NCBI GenBank assembly: GCA_022793375.1
Contig: JAAWCS010000032.1
Location: forward strand, 1 to 61,917
Length of the DNA: 61,917 nucleotides
Origin: Lachnospiraceae bacterium
GTDB taxonomy: Bacteria > Bacillota > Clostridia > Lachnospirales > Lachnospiraceae
Direction: 5' to 3'
Each line of letters starts with the position of its first letter. Within the stretch, counting starts at the first letter, position 1. The translations under genes were made by a program, and so were the position numbers. Of the stretch, positions 15,988 to 25,047 are shown one piece after another. A model generated the notes under the pieces. The model was not told where the DNA came from and made no database searches. It saw only the letters and a list, made by a program, of their open reading frames with translations.

Positions 15988-17886
15988 ATGACGTTTTCTC
16001 TGCTCCCCCCGCCGGGCCGTCCCGCGCCGCCCAAACAGCGGCCGGCTTCCCGCCGCTCTCCTCTGGCCGCCCTCCTTCTCTGTCTGCTGCTTGGCCTGAC
16101 CGCAGGCGCCCCCGCCGGTCTGACCGCCTGCCAGGCCCCGCCGGCCGAAAGCACGGACGCCTCTCTCCTGCCCGCGGCCGCAGAACTCCGGCAATCCTAT
16201 GAAACATATCAGGCCGGCGGACCTTCTCAGGCGTCTTTTGCCGAGCTGGCTCGTACTGTTTTTATCAGGGAAGTCTCCTCCGATACACTTACGCTTCATT
16301 ATCATCTGGCCGTTCCCTCTGATTTCGGGATTGACGGCTACGCGGTGACTTTGGGGGATTTTTCCGCCGACGCCTACCGGCAGAGCGTACAGTATGCACA
16401 GGCCTGTCTTGAACAGCTGCAGAAAATCCCCCGCGAAAATGTGGCCGACACCCAGCGGCTGACCTATGATATCCTTGCCGGCTCTCTGGAACTTTCCGTG
16501 CGTCTGGGCGGCTTTTATTATTATCAGGAGCCGTTAAAGCCGACCAGCGGAATCCAGGCCCAGCTGCCGGTCCTGCTTGCTGAGTATCATTTCCGTTCCG
16601 ACGCGGATATTGAGGATTATCTTGCGCTCTGCGCCGATTTGCCCCGGTATTTCGGACAGATTCTGGCCTTTGAGCAGGAAAAGGCCCAGGCCGGGCTTTT
16701 TATGTGCGACGACGTCCTGGAACAGATTTTGGCCCAGTGCCGAGACTTCTGCAATCAGCCGGAAGCAAATTTTATGCTGGAAGCATTTGACGAAGCTATA
16801 GAAAGCCTTGGATGGCTCAGCGAAGAGCAGAAACGTTCCTATCAGGCCCAAAACCGCGAGACTCTTCTTTCCAAGGTGATCCCGGCCTACGAGACTCTTA
16901 TTCAGGGGCTTACCGCTCTGGAGGGAAGCGGCCGCAATAGCGGCGGGCTCTGCCGGCTTGAGCAGGGCAGCGACTATTACCGCCTGCTGGTGCGCCAGGC
17001 GACCGGTTCCTCCCGCACGGTTGAGGAATTGATTCAACTCGTCAGCGAACGCATGTTAAACGATCTGCGCGCCATGTCGCAGATCTACGAGACAACCGCC
17101 GACCTGGGACAGCAGCTTACGCAGACTTTTTCTCTCACCGATCCGCAGATGATTCTTATGGATCTGCAAAGCCAGATGCGAAACGATTTCCCGGCGCCGC
17201 CCGACACCTCCTGCCAGGTCAAATACGTTCCCGGAGCGCTGGAAACACATTTGAGCCCTGCGTTTTACCTTGTGCCGCCGCTTGATGCCCTTACGGAAAA
17301 CTGCATCTATGTCAATCGGGCGGCCACCGACACGTCCCGGCTCTATACGACGCTGGCCCACGAGGGATATCCCGGCCATCTGTACCAGACCGTTTACTCT
17401 GCTTCCTGCCAGTCGGAACCACTGCGCAGTCTGCTGAATTTCAAGGGCTTTACCGAGGGTTGGGCCACCTATGCGGAGCGGCTTTCCTATGGCTACGAAG
17501 CGAATTTTTCGCCGGAACTGAAAGAATTTCTCGCCCGTAACGCCTCCGCTACCTTAGCGCTCTATGCGCTGTGCGACATGAATATTCACTTAAACGGCTG
17601 GGATTTGGAGCAGACCGGACAATTTCTGGGCACTTTCATCAGCGGCTTGGATGAAAAGGCCGTCTCCGAAATCTATCTGGCAATCGTTGCCAATCCGGCC
17701 AATTATTTAAGCTACCATGTCGGGGCGATGGAATTTGAACTGCTGCGGGAGGAGGCCGAAAGCCGGCTTGGAGATGCCTTTGACCTGCGGGAATTTCACA
17801 CAGTGATTTTGGAAACCGGGGCCTGCCCGTTTGATGTGCTGGCAAAAGAGATCGGGGACTGGATGGCGACGGCGGCCGCATCGTAA
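15988..17886 (+). CDS. DUF885 lipoprotein (putative metallopeptidase)
   Basis: This 632-residue protein has a long N-region, then a hydrophobic signal (PLAALLLCLLLGLTAGAPAG) ending LTAC, a lipobox, so it should be an exported lipoprotein. The body is DUF885; the C-terminal half has YTTLAHEGYPGHLYQTVY, the conserved histidine/glutamate motif expected of a zinc peptidase, then GFTEGWATYAERL. AGAAAGAGG precedes ATG 15988. It is a single gene read opposite to its neighbours. Substrate unknown. Confidence 0.88.
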   Translation: MTFSLLPPPGRPAPPKQRPASRRSPLAALLLCLLLGLTAGAPAGLTACQAPPAESTDASLLPAAAELRQSYETYQAGGPSQASFAELARTVFIREVSSDTLTLHYHLAVPSDFGIDGYAVTLGDFSADAYRQSVQYAQACLEQLQKIPRENVADTQRLTYDILAGSLELSVRLGGFYYYQEPLKPTSGIQAQLPVLLAEYHFRSDADIEDYLALCADLPRYFGQILAFEQEKAQAGLFMCDDVLEQILAQCRDFCNQPEANFMLEAFDEAIESLGWLSEEQKRSYQAQNRETLLSKVIPAYETLIQGLTALEGSGRNSGGLCRLEQGSDYYRLLVRQATGSSRTVEELIQLVSERMLNDLRAMSQIYETTADLGQQLTQTFSLTDPQMILMDLQSQMRNDFPAPPDTSCQVKYVPGALETHLSPAFYLVPPLDALTENCIYVNRAATDTSRLYTTLAHEGYPGHLYQTVYSASCQSEPLRSLLNFKGFTEGWATYAERLSYGYEANFSPELKEFLARNASATLALYALCDMNIHLNGWDLEQTGQFLGTFISGLDEKAVSEIYLAIVANPANYLSYHVGAMEFELLREEAESRLGDAFDLREFHTVILETGACPFDVLAKEIGDWMATAAAS

Positions 17887-17905
17887 AGCGGCCGCCGTCT
17901 ATTCC

Positions 17906-18376
17906 CTACAAGTGATTCGGATTGTTCTTTACGTATTTTTGATTTCGATGTCTGGGTGTTTGCGGGATCGTCATTTGCAGCTCTCCCTCGTCAATCAAAG
18001 GTTTTAAATATCGTGACGTTAAATTTCTCAAATCCTTATATCCGGTATACTCTGCAATTTCCCGCTTGCTCCTGGCCGTGCCGCAGAAAAACAGGATTCG
18101 CTCCCTCACTTGTTCTTGGTGGGTTTCTTGGTGGGTTTCTGCTTTTTCCTGATAATTAGCGTTTTTTAATATCGCTGTAAAAGATGTTGGCGAAGAATAA
18201 AACTCCGGCTTTTTATTCTCCGCATATCCGGGCAGCTTTTTTGTTTCGTTAATTACCTTTCTCAGTCCGCTCCCTCTCCGCTCCATATATTTCATACGGT
18301 GAAACAAGTCGGCGATGATCGGATTTCTTCGATCGGACTTAATCTGGTCAATGGGCTGTTCCTGGATCGGAACGCC
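17906..18376 (-). pseudogene. 3' remnant of AlbA_2/RecG-like ATP-binding protein
   Basis: The frame begins inside the end of lacZ and reads GVPIQEQPIDQIKSDRRNPI, then IADLFHRMKYMERRGSGLRK, the well-known C-terminal ATPase motif of AlbA_2/HATPase_c_4 proteins (often annotated as RecG-like). The end is a winged-helix region (SKREIAEYTGYKDLRNLTSR). The N-terminal Alba_2 domain is missing and no start is available, so only the last 150 or so codons survive. The lacZ stop (18379) abuts the break. Confidence 0.75.
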
Positions 18377-18378
18377 GC

Positions 18379-21267
18379 CTACCGTTCTTTCCCCTGCTCA
18401 CCCCATCTGAAACAAACCCGGAACCGAATATCCTCCTCCGAACGCACCTGGTACGTCTCCTCCACGTCGCTGCCCCAGCTGTCAATCCCGCCCACGCCCC
18501 GCATAGCGCCGCAGAGCGTCACCACGGTACGCACAGGCTTTGGCAGTTCCTCCCGATGGGCCGCCTGCTCCAGCTGCTGCGGCGTGTAGGGAATCGCCGA
18601 AAAAGCAAACGGGCTTTCGCACATCTCGATCCGCAGGGCCGCCCCGCCGGCCCGCAATACGGCCTGCATCGTATCCGTATGACAGCCGCATTCCTGCGGC
18701 GCCAGATAGGCGGGGATATGGGGCTCCTCCTCATGCCAGCCAAATAATCCGCCTTTTTTGCGGTCGGGATACGTCTCGCCGGACAGGCCCAGCCAGCCGA
18801 CGCTCTCCACCGGCTGCGGCGTCGCAAAACGCAGGCCGAATAAAGGCAGCTGCGGCCGCCCGCTTTGGCCGTGATAATGGCTCTCCACCGCCATACCGCC
18901 GTCCGCCGTCACCGTATATGTCACCTCGGTACACAAGCCCGGTACTGCCGCGGCCGTGTATGTATAGCAAATCCGGACGCATTCCTCATTTTCTTCCGCA
19001 ATGCGGATATCCGTACACGACTGCCAGCTGTCGGCGGCAGCCCACACGGAACTTTTAGCGGCAAAACCGTTCCCCAAATCGTTTTCGGTCGCCGCCCGCC
19101 AATACGCCGGACGGGGCGCCCGCCAAAGCCATTCCCGGCCGCCTGCCTTTAAAGATACCGGCCCGCCTTCGGAATAGGAAAAAAGAATTTCAAAGTCACT
19201 GCCCCGCACTCCCAGCGCCCCGTCGCCGTGAACGATCCGCAGAGACGTCCCCTCTGCCTGTTCCCCGCGCATTTGCCTGCATGATGCCTGCTCTTCCAGC
19301 ATTTTTCTGCGTGCCGCCTGCTCTGCCCGGCGGTTCTTCGCCTCCTGCGCCGCCCGCTCGCCCGGCGTCATATACCAGTAACGCACCTCCTGCATGGCCG
19401 GCTTCTCCGTCCCGTCGGCAAAGAGAATGCCGTTGCCGCTGAACGCATAATCGCTCTGTCGATCGCCGAAATCGCCGCCGTATCCCAGCGTCCGCCGCCC
19501 CCGCGCATCCGTGCGCCACAGCGCCTGATCCATATAATCCCAGATGAAACCGCCCTGATACCCGGCAAATTCCTCCCCCAGGCGGATATAACTCTCCATC
19601 CCGCCCAGCGAATTTCCCATATCGTGCATATACTCGCAGAGCATAAACGGCTTTTGGGCCCCGCTCTCCAGATACGCCCGAATCTCGGCCGGCGGCGCGT
19701 ACATGCGGCTTTCCACATCGGAAATCCGGTCATATTCACGGTTGTGGAATACTCCCTCGTAGTGTACCAGCCGGCCGTCCTCCTGCGCACGGAAAAACCC
19801 GGCCATGGCCAGAATATCCTCGCCCGCGTAGGACTCGTTGCCGCACGACCAAAAGAGGATCGACACATGGTTTTTGTCCCGCTCAAACATCGAACGCGCC
19901 CGGTCCACGACGCATTCCCGCCACTCCGCACGGTTTCCCGGCACGTTCCAGCTCGGTTCCACGGCCCCCCGTTTCTGCCAGGAACCGTGACTTTCCAGAT
20001 TGGCCTCGTCCATCATGTAAACGCCTTCCCGGTCGCACATTTGATACCACAAGGTCTGATTCGGGTAATGGCTGGTGCGCACCGCATTGATATGGTTGCG
20101 CTTGAAAACCGCCATCGCCGCTTCCATATCCTCCCGGCCGATCGCCCGGCCTTTTTCCGGACTCCATTCGTGACGGTTTACGCCGTTTAAAAGCAGTCGT
20201 TCGCCGTTCAGGCAAATCACGCCGTCTTTTATTTCCAGGCTCCGAAAGCCGATCTCATACGGCACGACCTCCGCCACCCGGCCGTCGGCCGTACAAAGCG
20301 TCAGCACTACCTCGTACAGCCGCGGCGTTTCGTGACTCCAGGGGCGGACCCCGGCCAGTCTGAGCGTGCGCGCCCAGACGTATCCGTCTTTTTCATACAG
20401 TTCCAGCGGTCCGTCAAAAAGCGTCCCATGCCCCTTCAGGGAAAGGCGGCACCGGATACGAATGCCCTCCGTCTCCCCGCTCAGACGCATGCGGATCGCC
20501 AATAGCCCCAGCGGCCGGCCGGCCGGCGCGCCGCTTTTTTTGCGCGAATCGGGCCGGGCTCCCGCTGTCTCGGGCTCGCGGCGAAGGCTCGTTTTGAGCC
20601 ACAGATCTTCCAGATGCGTCTCCGGCATCGCATAGAGAAATACCGAACGGAAGATTCCGCCAAAACGGAAGAAATCCTGATCCTCAATCCAGGCCGCGCT
20701 GCTGCGCTTGTAGACCTCCACGCAGAGACGGTTGCCCGTCTCGCGGACGCAGGACGTTATGTCAAAGTCGGAAGGCGTAAAGCTATCCTCCGCATAGCCC
20801 ACAAATTGACCGTTCAGCCAGACATACAGCGCCTGCTCCACTCCCTGAAAACTGATGCAAACGCGCTTTCCGGCAAGCCCCGGCTCCAGGTCAAACTCAC
20901 GCACATAGCTGCCCACCGGCGTATCGTCCAGGTCAATCTCAGGCGGGCGCAGTTCGCTGTGGCCGTCCCACGGATACAGCGTGTTGATATACTGAATCTG
21001 TCCGTATCCCTGTAATTCCATGTGCCCCGGCACCTCGATTGTGCCAAACGCCGATTCGTCGCCGCCCTCCTGCCAAAAATCCGCCGGACGGCAGGAGGGG
21101 GCCTTGCTCCAGGCAAAACGCCAGGTTCCGTCCAGCGACTGGCGCAGAGACGTCTCCCCCTGTTCACATTCCTCCGCGGATGCATAACATACATGATCCG
21201 AGTGAGCAGCCAGGCGGTTTACCTGAAATATCGTGGGGTCTGTCAGCCAATTCAGGTCTGCGTTCAT
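18379..21267 (-). CDS. lacZ: Beta-galactosidase, glycoside hydrolase family 2
   Basis: This 962-residue GH2 enzyme hydrolyses terminal beta-galactosides in the cytoplasm (no signal peptide). Domains in order are the sugar-binding jelly roll, Ig-like domain, TIM barrel and C-terminal Bgal_small domain. The acid/base Glu lies in ILFWSCGNESYAG (near 475) and the nucleophile Glu in FMLCEYMHDMGNS (near 545); NGVNRHEWSPEKG is also present. ATG 21267 follows TAAGGAGGAAAA. A longer frame to 21363 only reads through the repeat leader. Three tandem 52-bp repeats stand between promoter and start. An Ala/Arg/Glu-rich insertion near 660-690 is unusual. Confidence 0.95.
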   Translation of the reverse strand: MNADLNWLTDPTIFQVNRLAAHSDHVCYASAEECEQGETSLRQSLDGTWRFAWSKAPSCRPADFWQEGGDESAFGTIEVPGHMELQGYGQIQYINTLYPWDGHSELRPPEIDLDDTPVGSYVREFDLEPGLAGKRVCISFQGVEQALYVWLNGQFVGYAEDSFTPSDFDITSCVRETGNRLCVEVYKRSSAAWIEDQDFFRFGGIFRSVFLYAMPETHLEDLWLKTSLRREPETAGARPDSRKKSGAPAGRPLGLLAIRMRLSGETEGIRIRCRLSLKGHGTLFDGPLELYEKDGYVWARTLRLAGVRPWSHETPRLYEVVLTLCTADGRVAEVVPYEIGFRSLEIKDGVICLNGERLLLNGVNRHEWSPEKGRAIGREDMEAAMAVFKRNHINAVRTSHYPNQTLWYQMCDREGVYMMDEANLESHGSWQKRGAVEPSWNVPGNRAEWRECVVDRARSMFERDKNHVSILFWSCGNESYAGEDILAMAGFFRAQEDGRLVHYEGVFHNREYDRISDVESRMYAPPAEIRAYLESGAQKPFMLCEYMHDMGNSLGGMESYIRLGEEFAGYQGGFIWDYMDQALWRTDARGRRTLGYGGDFGDRQSDYAFSGNGILFADGTEKPAMQEVRYWYMTPGERAAQEAKNRRAEQAARRKMLEEQASCRQMRGEQAEGTSLRIVHGDGALGVRGSDFEILFSYSEGGPVSLKAGGREWLWRAPRPAYWRAATENDLGNGFAAKSSVWAAADSWQSCTDIRIAEENEECVRICYTYTAAAVPGLCTEVTYTVTADGGMAVESHYHGQSGRPQLPLFGLRFATPQPVESVGWLGLSGETYPDRKKGGLFGWHEEEPHIPAYLAPQECGCHTDTMQAVLRAGGAALRIEMCESPFAFSAIPYTPQQLEQAAHREELPKPVRTVVTLCGAMRGVGGIDSWGSDVEETYQVRSEEDIRFRVCFRWGEQGKER

Positions 21268-21425
21268 TTTTTCCTCCTTACTGTCCGTGTTTTCAGGACA
21301 TAATGGTACACCCCTGCGGTGTTTCCTCTTTGCTGTCCGTGTTTTCAGGACATAATGGTACACCCCTGCGGTGTTTCCTCTTTGCTGTCCGTGTTTTCAG
21401 GACATAATGGTACACCCCTGCGGTG
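21268..21425 (-). repeat. Three tandem 52-bp SD-hairpin repeats before lacZ
   Basis: Units start at exact 52-bp intervals (the core CTGTCCGTGT on the plus strand at 21281, 21333 and 21385). Read on the minus strand, each unit has CACCGCAGGGGTG, GTACCATT, the two-codon frame ATG-TCC-TGA, a GTCC/GGAC stem around TGAAAACAC, and AGAGGAAA or AAGGAGGAAAA. Only the last unit carries the full ribosome site used by lacZ. Confidence 0.9.
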
Positions 21426-21475
21426 CCTGCTTCTTCCTTTCGCCAACGAAACGGACACCATAGTAAGATACTGAA

Positions 21476-21504
21476 ATTGTCTCATAATACCGACGGCGTG
21501 TCAA
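21476..21504 (-). promoter_or_regulatory. Candidate lacZ promoter
   Basis: Minus-strand TTGACA (21499-21504) and GACAAT (21476-21481) with a 17-bp spacer, directly after the reductase terminator and before the triple repeat. The -10 box is weak. Confidence 0.5.
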
Positions 21505-21508
21505 CATC

Positions 21509-21558
21509 AAAAAGCGCTGTCCGGACTGGCTTTTGGCCGTCCGGGCAGCGCTTTTTTT
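21509..21558. terminator. Strong bidirectional terminator
   Basis: Arms 21513-21526 and 21539-21552 pair over 14 bp with one G-T pair (AGCGCTGTCCGGAC with GTCCGGGCAGCGCT). T-runs lie on both sides. It ends the minus-strand reductase gene at 21590. Confidence 0.9.
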
Positions 21559-21589
21559 GCGTTTAATAATGCGCCTTTTAATTCGCTTT

Positions 21590-23680
21590 TTATGCTTCTT
21601 CGCCGGAAGCGATCTTGATGGCCTTGATGGCAAAAGTCATGGTGCGGCCCATGGCTACGCCGGGCATCAGACAGGGATAGTTGTCGACAAAGAAACCGCC
21701 GGCATTGTCGCCGCAGACGAACAGGCCTTCGATCGCGTTGCCGGCTTCGTCGACAACCTGGGCTTTTTCGTTGCAGAGGATGCCCTGCTCGGTGGTCAAA
21801 ATGCAGGCGCCCATCCAGAATCCGTAGAACGGCGCCGTTTTCAGCGCGCTTAAACGGTAAGCGGGCTTACCAAAATCCTCGTCCTCCTGCTTGTCGAAAA
21901 GTTCGTTGTAACGGGCGCAGGTCGCCAGGAAATTTTCTTTGCTTTCGCCGCTAAAACCCATCAAATCCGCGAGTTCCTCCAGGGTGTCGGCCTTGAACGC
22001 ATTGCCCTTCTCGATCTGCTTTTCAAAGGCGTCCAGCTGGCCCTGCGGATTCTTTCTCGTGGCGGCGGAGCAGCCCAGGGTATGGAAGCGCTGTACGTCG
22101 TCGGGCATGCCCGCGTCAAAGACAGAAGCATACACATGGCCGGGCTGGTTGTAGGCCGCGTAGGGCATCATGTCGTAGGTGCCGGATTCGTTGGTAAAGC
22201 GCAGACCGTGACGGTTCACTTTGAGGAACGGCTGTGTTCCCAGGTTGAACTGCCCTTCGGTGGCGCGGAACACCTTGTCGCCGGCCGCCGTCGTCTCATA
22301 GCCGGCATCCACGCCGGGAGCCACGATCCCGCGGTCAAACAGCATCGGAGCGGCTTCGGCCTGCATGGCCGCGCCGAGCCACTTGGCGGCTTTGATGCCG
22401 TCGCCGGTGTCGGTAGGCCAGGATACGTTGGAGGTGGTGACGGCCGTGCCCAGCGGATCAAGCTGTTCCATCATCGCGCTGTTGTGAGGGTATCCGCCGG
22501 CTGCCAGCAGGACGCCCTGGGCCGCGTTAATGCGGATATAAGCGCCGGTCGCCAGGTTGCAGGCGATCGCCCCGCTTACACGGTCGCCGTTTTTCTCCAG
22601 CTTCACAAGCGTGGTCTGGAAATCAATGGGAACGCCGGCCTCCTGCTCCACAATCTGGCGGAATACATCCTGGCGGTCTACCCGTCCCCCGTCCGGCAGG
22701 CTCCAGTAATGTTCGCAGACCGGGAAGTAAAATCCCTGGGCTTCGGGCCATACGGCTTCCTCGCCGGCCGTAACCTCTACGGTTGCGTCGGGCAGGTACT
22801 GCGCAAAGCAGTCTTTGATGAATTTATGCATGGCGGCGGATTCGTTGATCCAGGTATTCCACACACGCAGGTTGCACTTGCCGGAAGCATAACGCTTGAG
22901 TTCGTTGCGCAGGGCGGCACGATCGACCGGCGGCTCATTGACGGCCGCGGCGTCCTCGGAATCGATGGCTCCGTACCAGCCGCGCACGCGGGCCGGATCG
23001 GTTCCTTTTTCGATCACGCGGAAATTCAGGCCCTTTTTCGCCGCATAGGCTGCGGCGCACAGGCCGCCGTTGCCGGCGCCTACGATCAGAATATCGGTAT
23101 CCCAGGTCTCCGTGATCTCGCTCTCGGCAATTTCAGGCGCCGTGCCCAGCCAGTCGGCCGCGGCTGCTTCGGTATCGCCGGCCGTCGGCAGCGTCTCTAC
23201 CGGAATCTCGCCTTTTGCCTGGGCAATGCATTTCGCGGCCGCCTGCTTGACGGCATTGCTGGTGATCGACGCACCGGCCACATCGTCGACCTCGGCGCTC
23301 TGTGCGCTCATCAGCGCTTCGCGCAGGGGTTCGGCCGCTGCCTGGCCATAGTTTGCGCCGGCCGTTTCTCCGGATACGTCGAGGACGACATCGGTAATCG
23401 TTTCTTCGTCAAACGTCATGGTAACAAGAACGGTGCCGATGCCCTGGGCGGTGGCACTGTACGTTCCGGGAATATATGTACCGGTTTTGGCCGCGGCTGT
23501 CTCGGCGGCGGTCTGTCCGGCCGTCGTCGGTTCGCCGGCCGTTGTGCCGGCAGGTTCGCTCGCGGCGGCCGTGGTCGCATCGGTGCCGCTGCAGGCGCCC
23601 AGCACGCCCATGGCGGCGATCCCGGCTACGCCGGCGGCGGCTCCCTTTAAGAAATCTCTGCGGCTTAATGTTTTACTCAT
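21590..23680 (-). CDS. Tat-exported FMN/FAD-dependent extracellular reductase (fumarate/urocanate reductase family)
   Basis: This 696-residue flavoprotein carries a Tat signal (SRRDFLKGAAAGVAGIAAMG) ending LGAC, a lipobox. An FMN_bind domain follows (about 60-150), with VAGASITSN as the ApbE-type flavinylation site (Thr near 138), then a FAD_binding_2 domain (DILIVGAGNGGLCAAAYAAK) and an LFVCGDNAGG close. Proteins of this kind reduce fumarate, urocanate or other acceptors outside the membrane, fed by flavin-based electron transfer. Acceptor is not fixed by sequence. The response regulator upstream on the same strand may control it. No ApbE gene is in view. Confidence 0.9.
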   Translation of the reverse strand: MSKTLSRRDFLKGAAAGVAGIAAMGVLGACSGTDATTAAASEPAGTTAGEPTTAGQTAAETAAAKTGTYIPGTYSATAQGIGTVLVTMTFDEETITDVVLDVSGETAGANYGQAAAEPLREALMSAQSAEVDDVAGASITSNAVKQAAAKCIAQAKGEIPVETLPTAGDTEAAAADWLGTAPEIAESEITETWDTDILIVGAGNGGLCAAAYAAKKGLNFRVIEKGTDPARVRGWYGAIDSEDAAAVNEPPVDRAALRNELKRYASGKCNLRVWNTWINESAAMHKFIKDCFAQYLPDATVEVTAGEEAVWPEAQGFYFPVCEHYWSLPDGGRVDRQDVFRQIVEQEAGVPIDFQTTLVKLEKNGDRVSGAIACNLATGAYIRINAAQGVLLAAGGYPHNSAMMEQLDPLGTAVTTSNVSWPTDTGDGIKAAKWLGAAMQAEAAPMLFDRGIVAPGVDAGYETTAAGDKVFRATEGQFNLGTQPFLKVNRHGLRFTNESGTYDMMPYAAYNQPGHVYASVFDAGMPDDVQRFHTLGCSAATRKNPQGQLDAFEKQIEKGNAFKADTLEELADLMGFSGESKENFLATCARYNELFDKQEDEDFGKPAYRLSALKTAPFYGFWMGACILTTEQGILCNEKAQVVDEAGNAIEGLFVCGDNAGGFFVDNYPCLMPGVAMGRTMTFAIKAIKIASGEEA

Positions 23681-24039
23681 TTTTTCATTCTCCCCTTGTT
23701 TATCCTAGTGAATGGAACTGCTGCAAAACTCAGATAAAACGCAGACCGTGGTTGTGCCGGTTTACGCATGAACGTCCTATACCGTATGAAATCGTTGCTT
23801 TGCGACAGCTCCTTGTTTCCGCTGCCTACTATAATATATTTTCGCATGTCTCTCCACCTAAGATATTGTTAAGGAGCTGCCTTTTATTTCGGCAATATAT
23901 ACAAAAAAAGAAAAGACTTTTTAGTAAAGCTTTCCTTTTCCGGTGCAAGAATATTAAGATTTCTTAATAAAGCGGGCCAACCTGTTAAGAAAAAAATTAA
24001 GATGTTATTCCCTTCACATATATGCGGCCGCCAAACAAA
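23681..24039. other. Regulatory gap upstream of reductase
   Basis: This 360-bp gap contains no credible gene. A 9-bp inverted pair, CAGCTCCTT (23806-23814) and AAGGAGCTG (23871-23879), encloses an AT-rich stretch with a TATTATAGT-like -10 on the minus strand. This suggests a promoter with a looped or paired control site for the reductase. Near 23950-23990 there are repeated TTAAGA stretches of unknown meaning. Confidence 0.4.
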
Positions 24040-24053
24040 AGCCGTTTCCGGCT
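24040..24053 (-). terminator. Terminator of response regulator gene
   Basis: Minus-strand AGCCG-GAAA-CGGCT, a 5-bp stem with a stable tetraloop, is followed by TTTGTTT 18 bases after the stop codon. Confidence 0.65.
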
Positions 24054-24071
24054 TCGGCGCGGCCCGCGTTT

Positions 24072-24761
24072 TTATTCGCCGCTGTTGAAATAATAGCCTT
24101 TTCCCCATACGCTTTTTAAATATACCGGGTTGGCGGGATCGGCTTCGATTTTTTTGCGCAGGTTGTGGATATGCACCTGCACCGTGCGCGTATCGCCGAG
24201 AGGATCTTTGCCCCAAAGCGCCTGATAAATCTGCTGGCCGGACAGGTATACGCCCGGATGATGCACAAGATAGGAGAGGATGCGGTACTCGATCTGCGAC
24301 AGTTTGACGCTGCGCCCTTCGACCGTCGCCTGATGCGTCTGCGGATGCAGGCAAAAGGCGCCAAAGAAGCCGCTTTCGTCGCGTTCGCGGCGGGTATCCA
24401 TATGTACACGGCGCAGGTTTGCCTGGATTTTGGCAAGAAGGACTTTGTTGTCAAACGGTTTGGCAATGAAGTCGTCGCCGCCCATTTCCAGGGCGCGTAC
24501 CATGGTATCGGCATCGTCTAAACAGCTGCTAAAGAGAATCGGGCAGCGCTGCCACTTGCGCAGGGCGCGGCAAAGGTCAATGCCGTTGGTATCGGGCAGA
24601 AGGATATCCATAATAATCAGGTCGAACGGCTCCCTGGCGTAGGCCATGGCCTGTCCGCCCGTGCGGGCACAGGTTACTTGATATTGTTTTTGTCCTTCGA
24701 GAAAATAGCGGGTGATATCGCAGATTACCTTATCGTCCTCGACCAGCAAAATCTGTGTCAT
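24072..24761 (-). CDS. OmpR/PhoB-family response regulator
   Basis: This 229-residue protein has a receiver domain at 1-118 with acidic pocket E8-D9-D10, phospho-acceptor Asp52 (LIIMDILLPD), switch Ser (LFSSC) and Lys in AKPFDN. A winged-helix DNA-binding domain follows at about 130-227 (LSQIEYRILSYLVHHPGVYL, TVQVHIHNLRKKIE, VWGKGYYF). No kinase is adjacent on this strand. The nearest, at 26662 on the plus strand, lies beyond an AT-rich mobile scar and may be its partner. Confidence 0.95.
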   Translation of the reverse strand: MTQILLVEDDKVICDITRYFLEGQKQYQVTCARTGGQAMAYAREPFDLIIMDILLPDTNGIDLCRALRKWQRCPILFSSCLDDADTMVRALEMGGDDFIAKPFDNKVLLAKIQANLRRVHMDTRRERDESGFFGAFCLHPQTHQATVEGRSVKLSQIEYRILSYLVHHPGVYLSGQQIYQALWGKDPLGDTRTVQVHIHNLRKKIEADPANPVYLKSVWGKGYYFNSGE

Positions 24762-25047
24762 GACCTGATCTCCTCCTCTTTGCCCTTGTTTTGCGCCCAG
24801 AGCGTTCTTTGCTTCTTATCGGGAATGCAAGAACATGGTTTATATTTTATCATATATGGCTAAGGTCAACAACCAAAATTTTGCAAGAGCAAATTTCAGA
24901 CGATCAAAAACCATCAGAATTTTATAAAGCTTTGTTAATAAAAAGCTTCCAGGACCTTCCTGTCATGGGCATGAAGAGCAGGCGGCTCCTGGAAAAGATC
25001 ATCCATGTCTCATTTATCCCTATAATGGGAACCGCACTGCGCTATCT
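24762..25047. other. Non-coding AT-rich stretch
   Basis: This gap holds a possible minus-strand promoter for the response regulator (TTGACC with TATAAA at a long spacing) and a short CCAGGA/TCCTGG inverted pair near 24950-25000. I see no convincing gene, and no toxin partner for the antitoxin at 25048. Confidence 0.4.

Noticed and set aside
18379..21363. Extended lacZ start at 21363
   Set aside because: The extra 32 residues only read through the repeat units, which also occur before unrelated genes.
21268..21425. CRISPR array
   Set aside because: The three 52-bp units are contiguous copies without unique spacers, and no cas genes are present.
22082..23650. Plus-strand frame of 522 codons opposite the FMN/FAD reductase
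   Set aside because: The reductase is certain on the other strand. The frame is Gly/Arg/Ala-rich with no motif or start signal.
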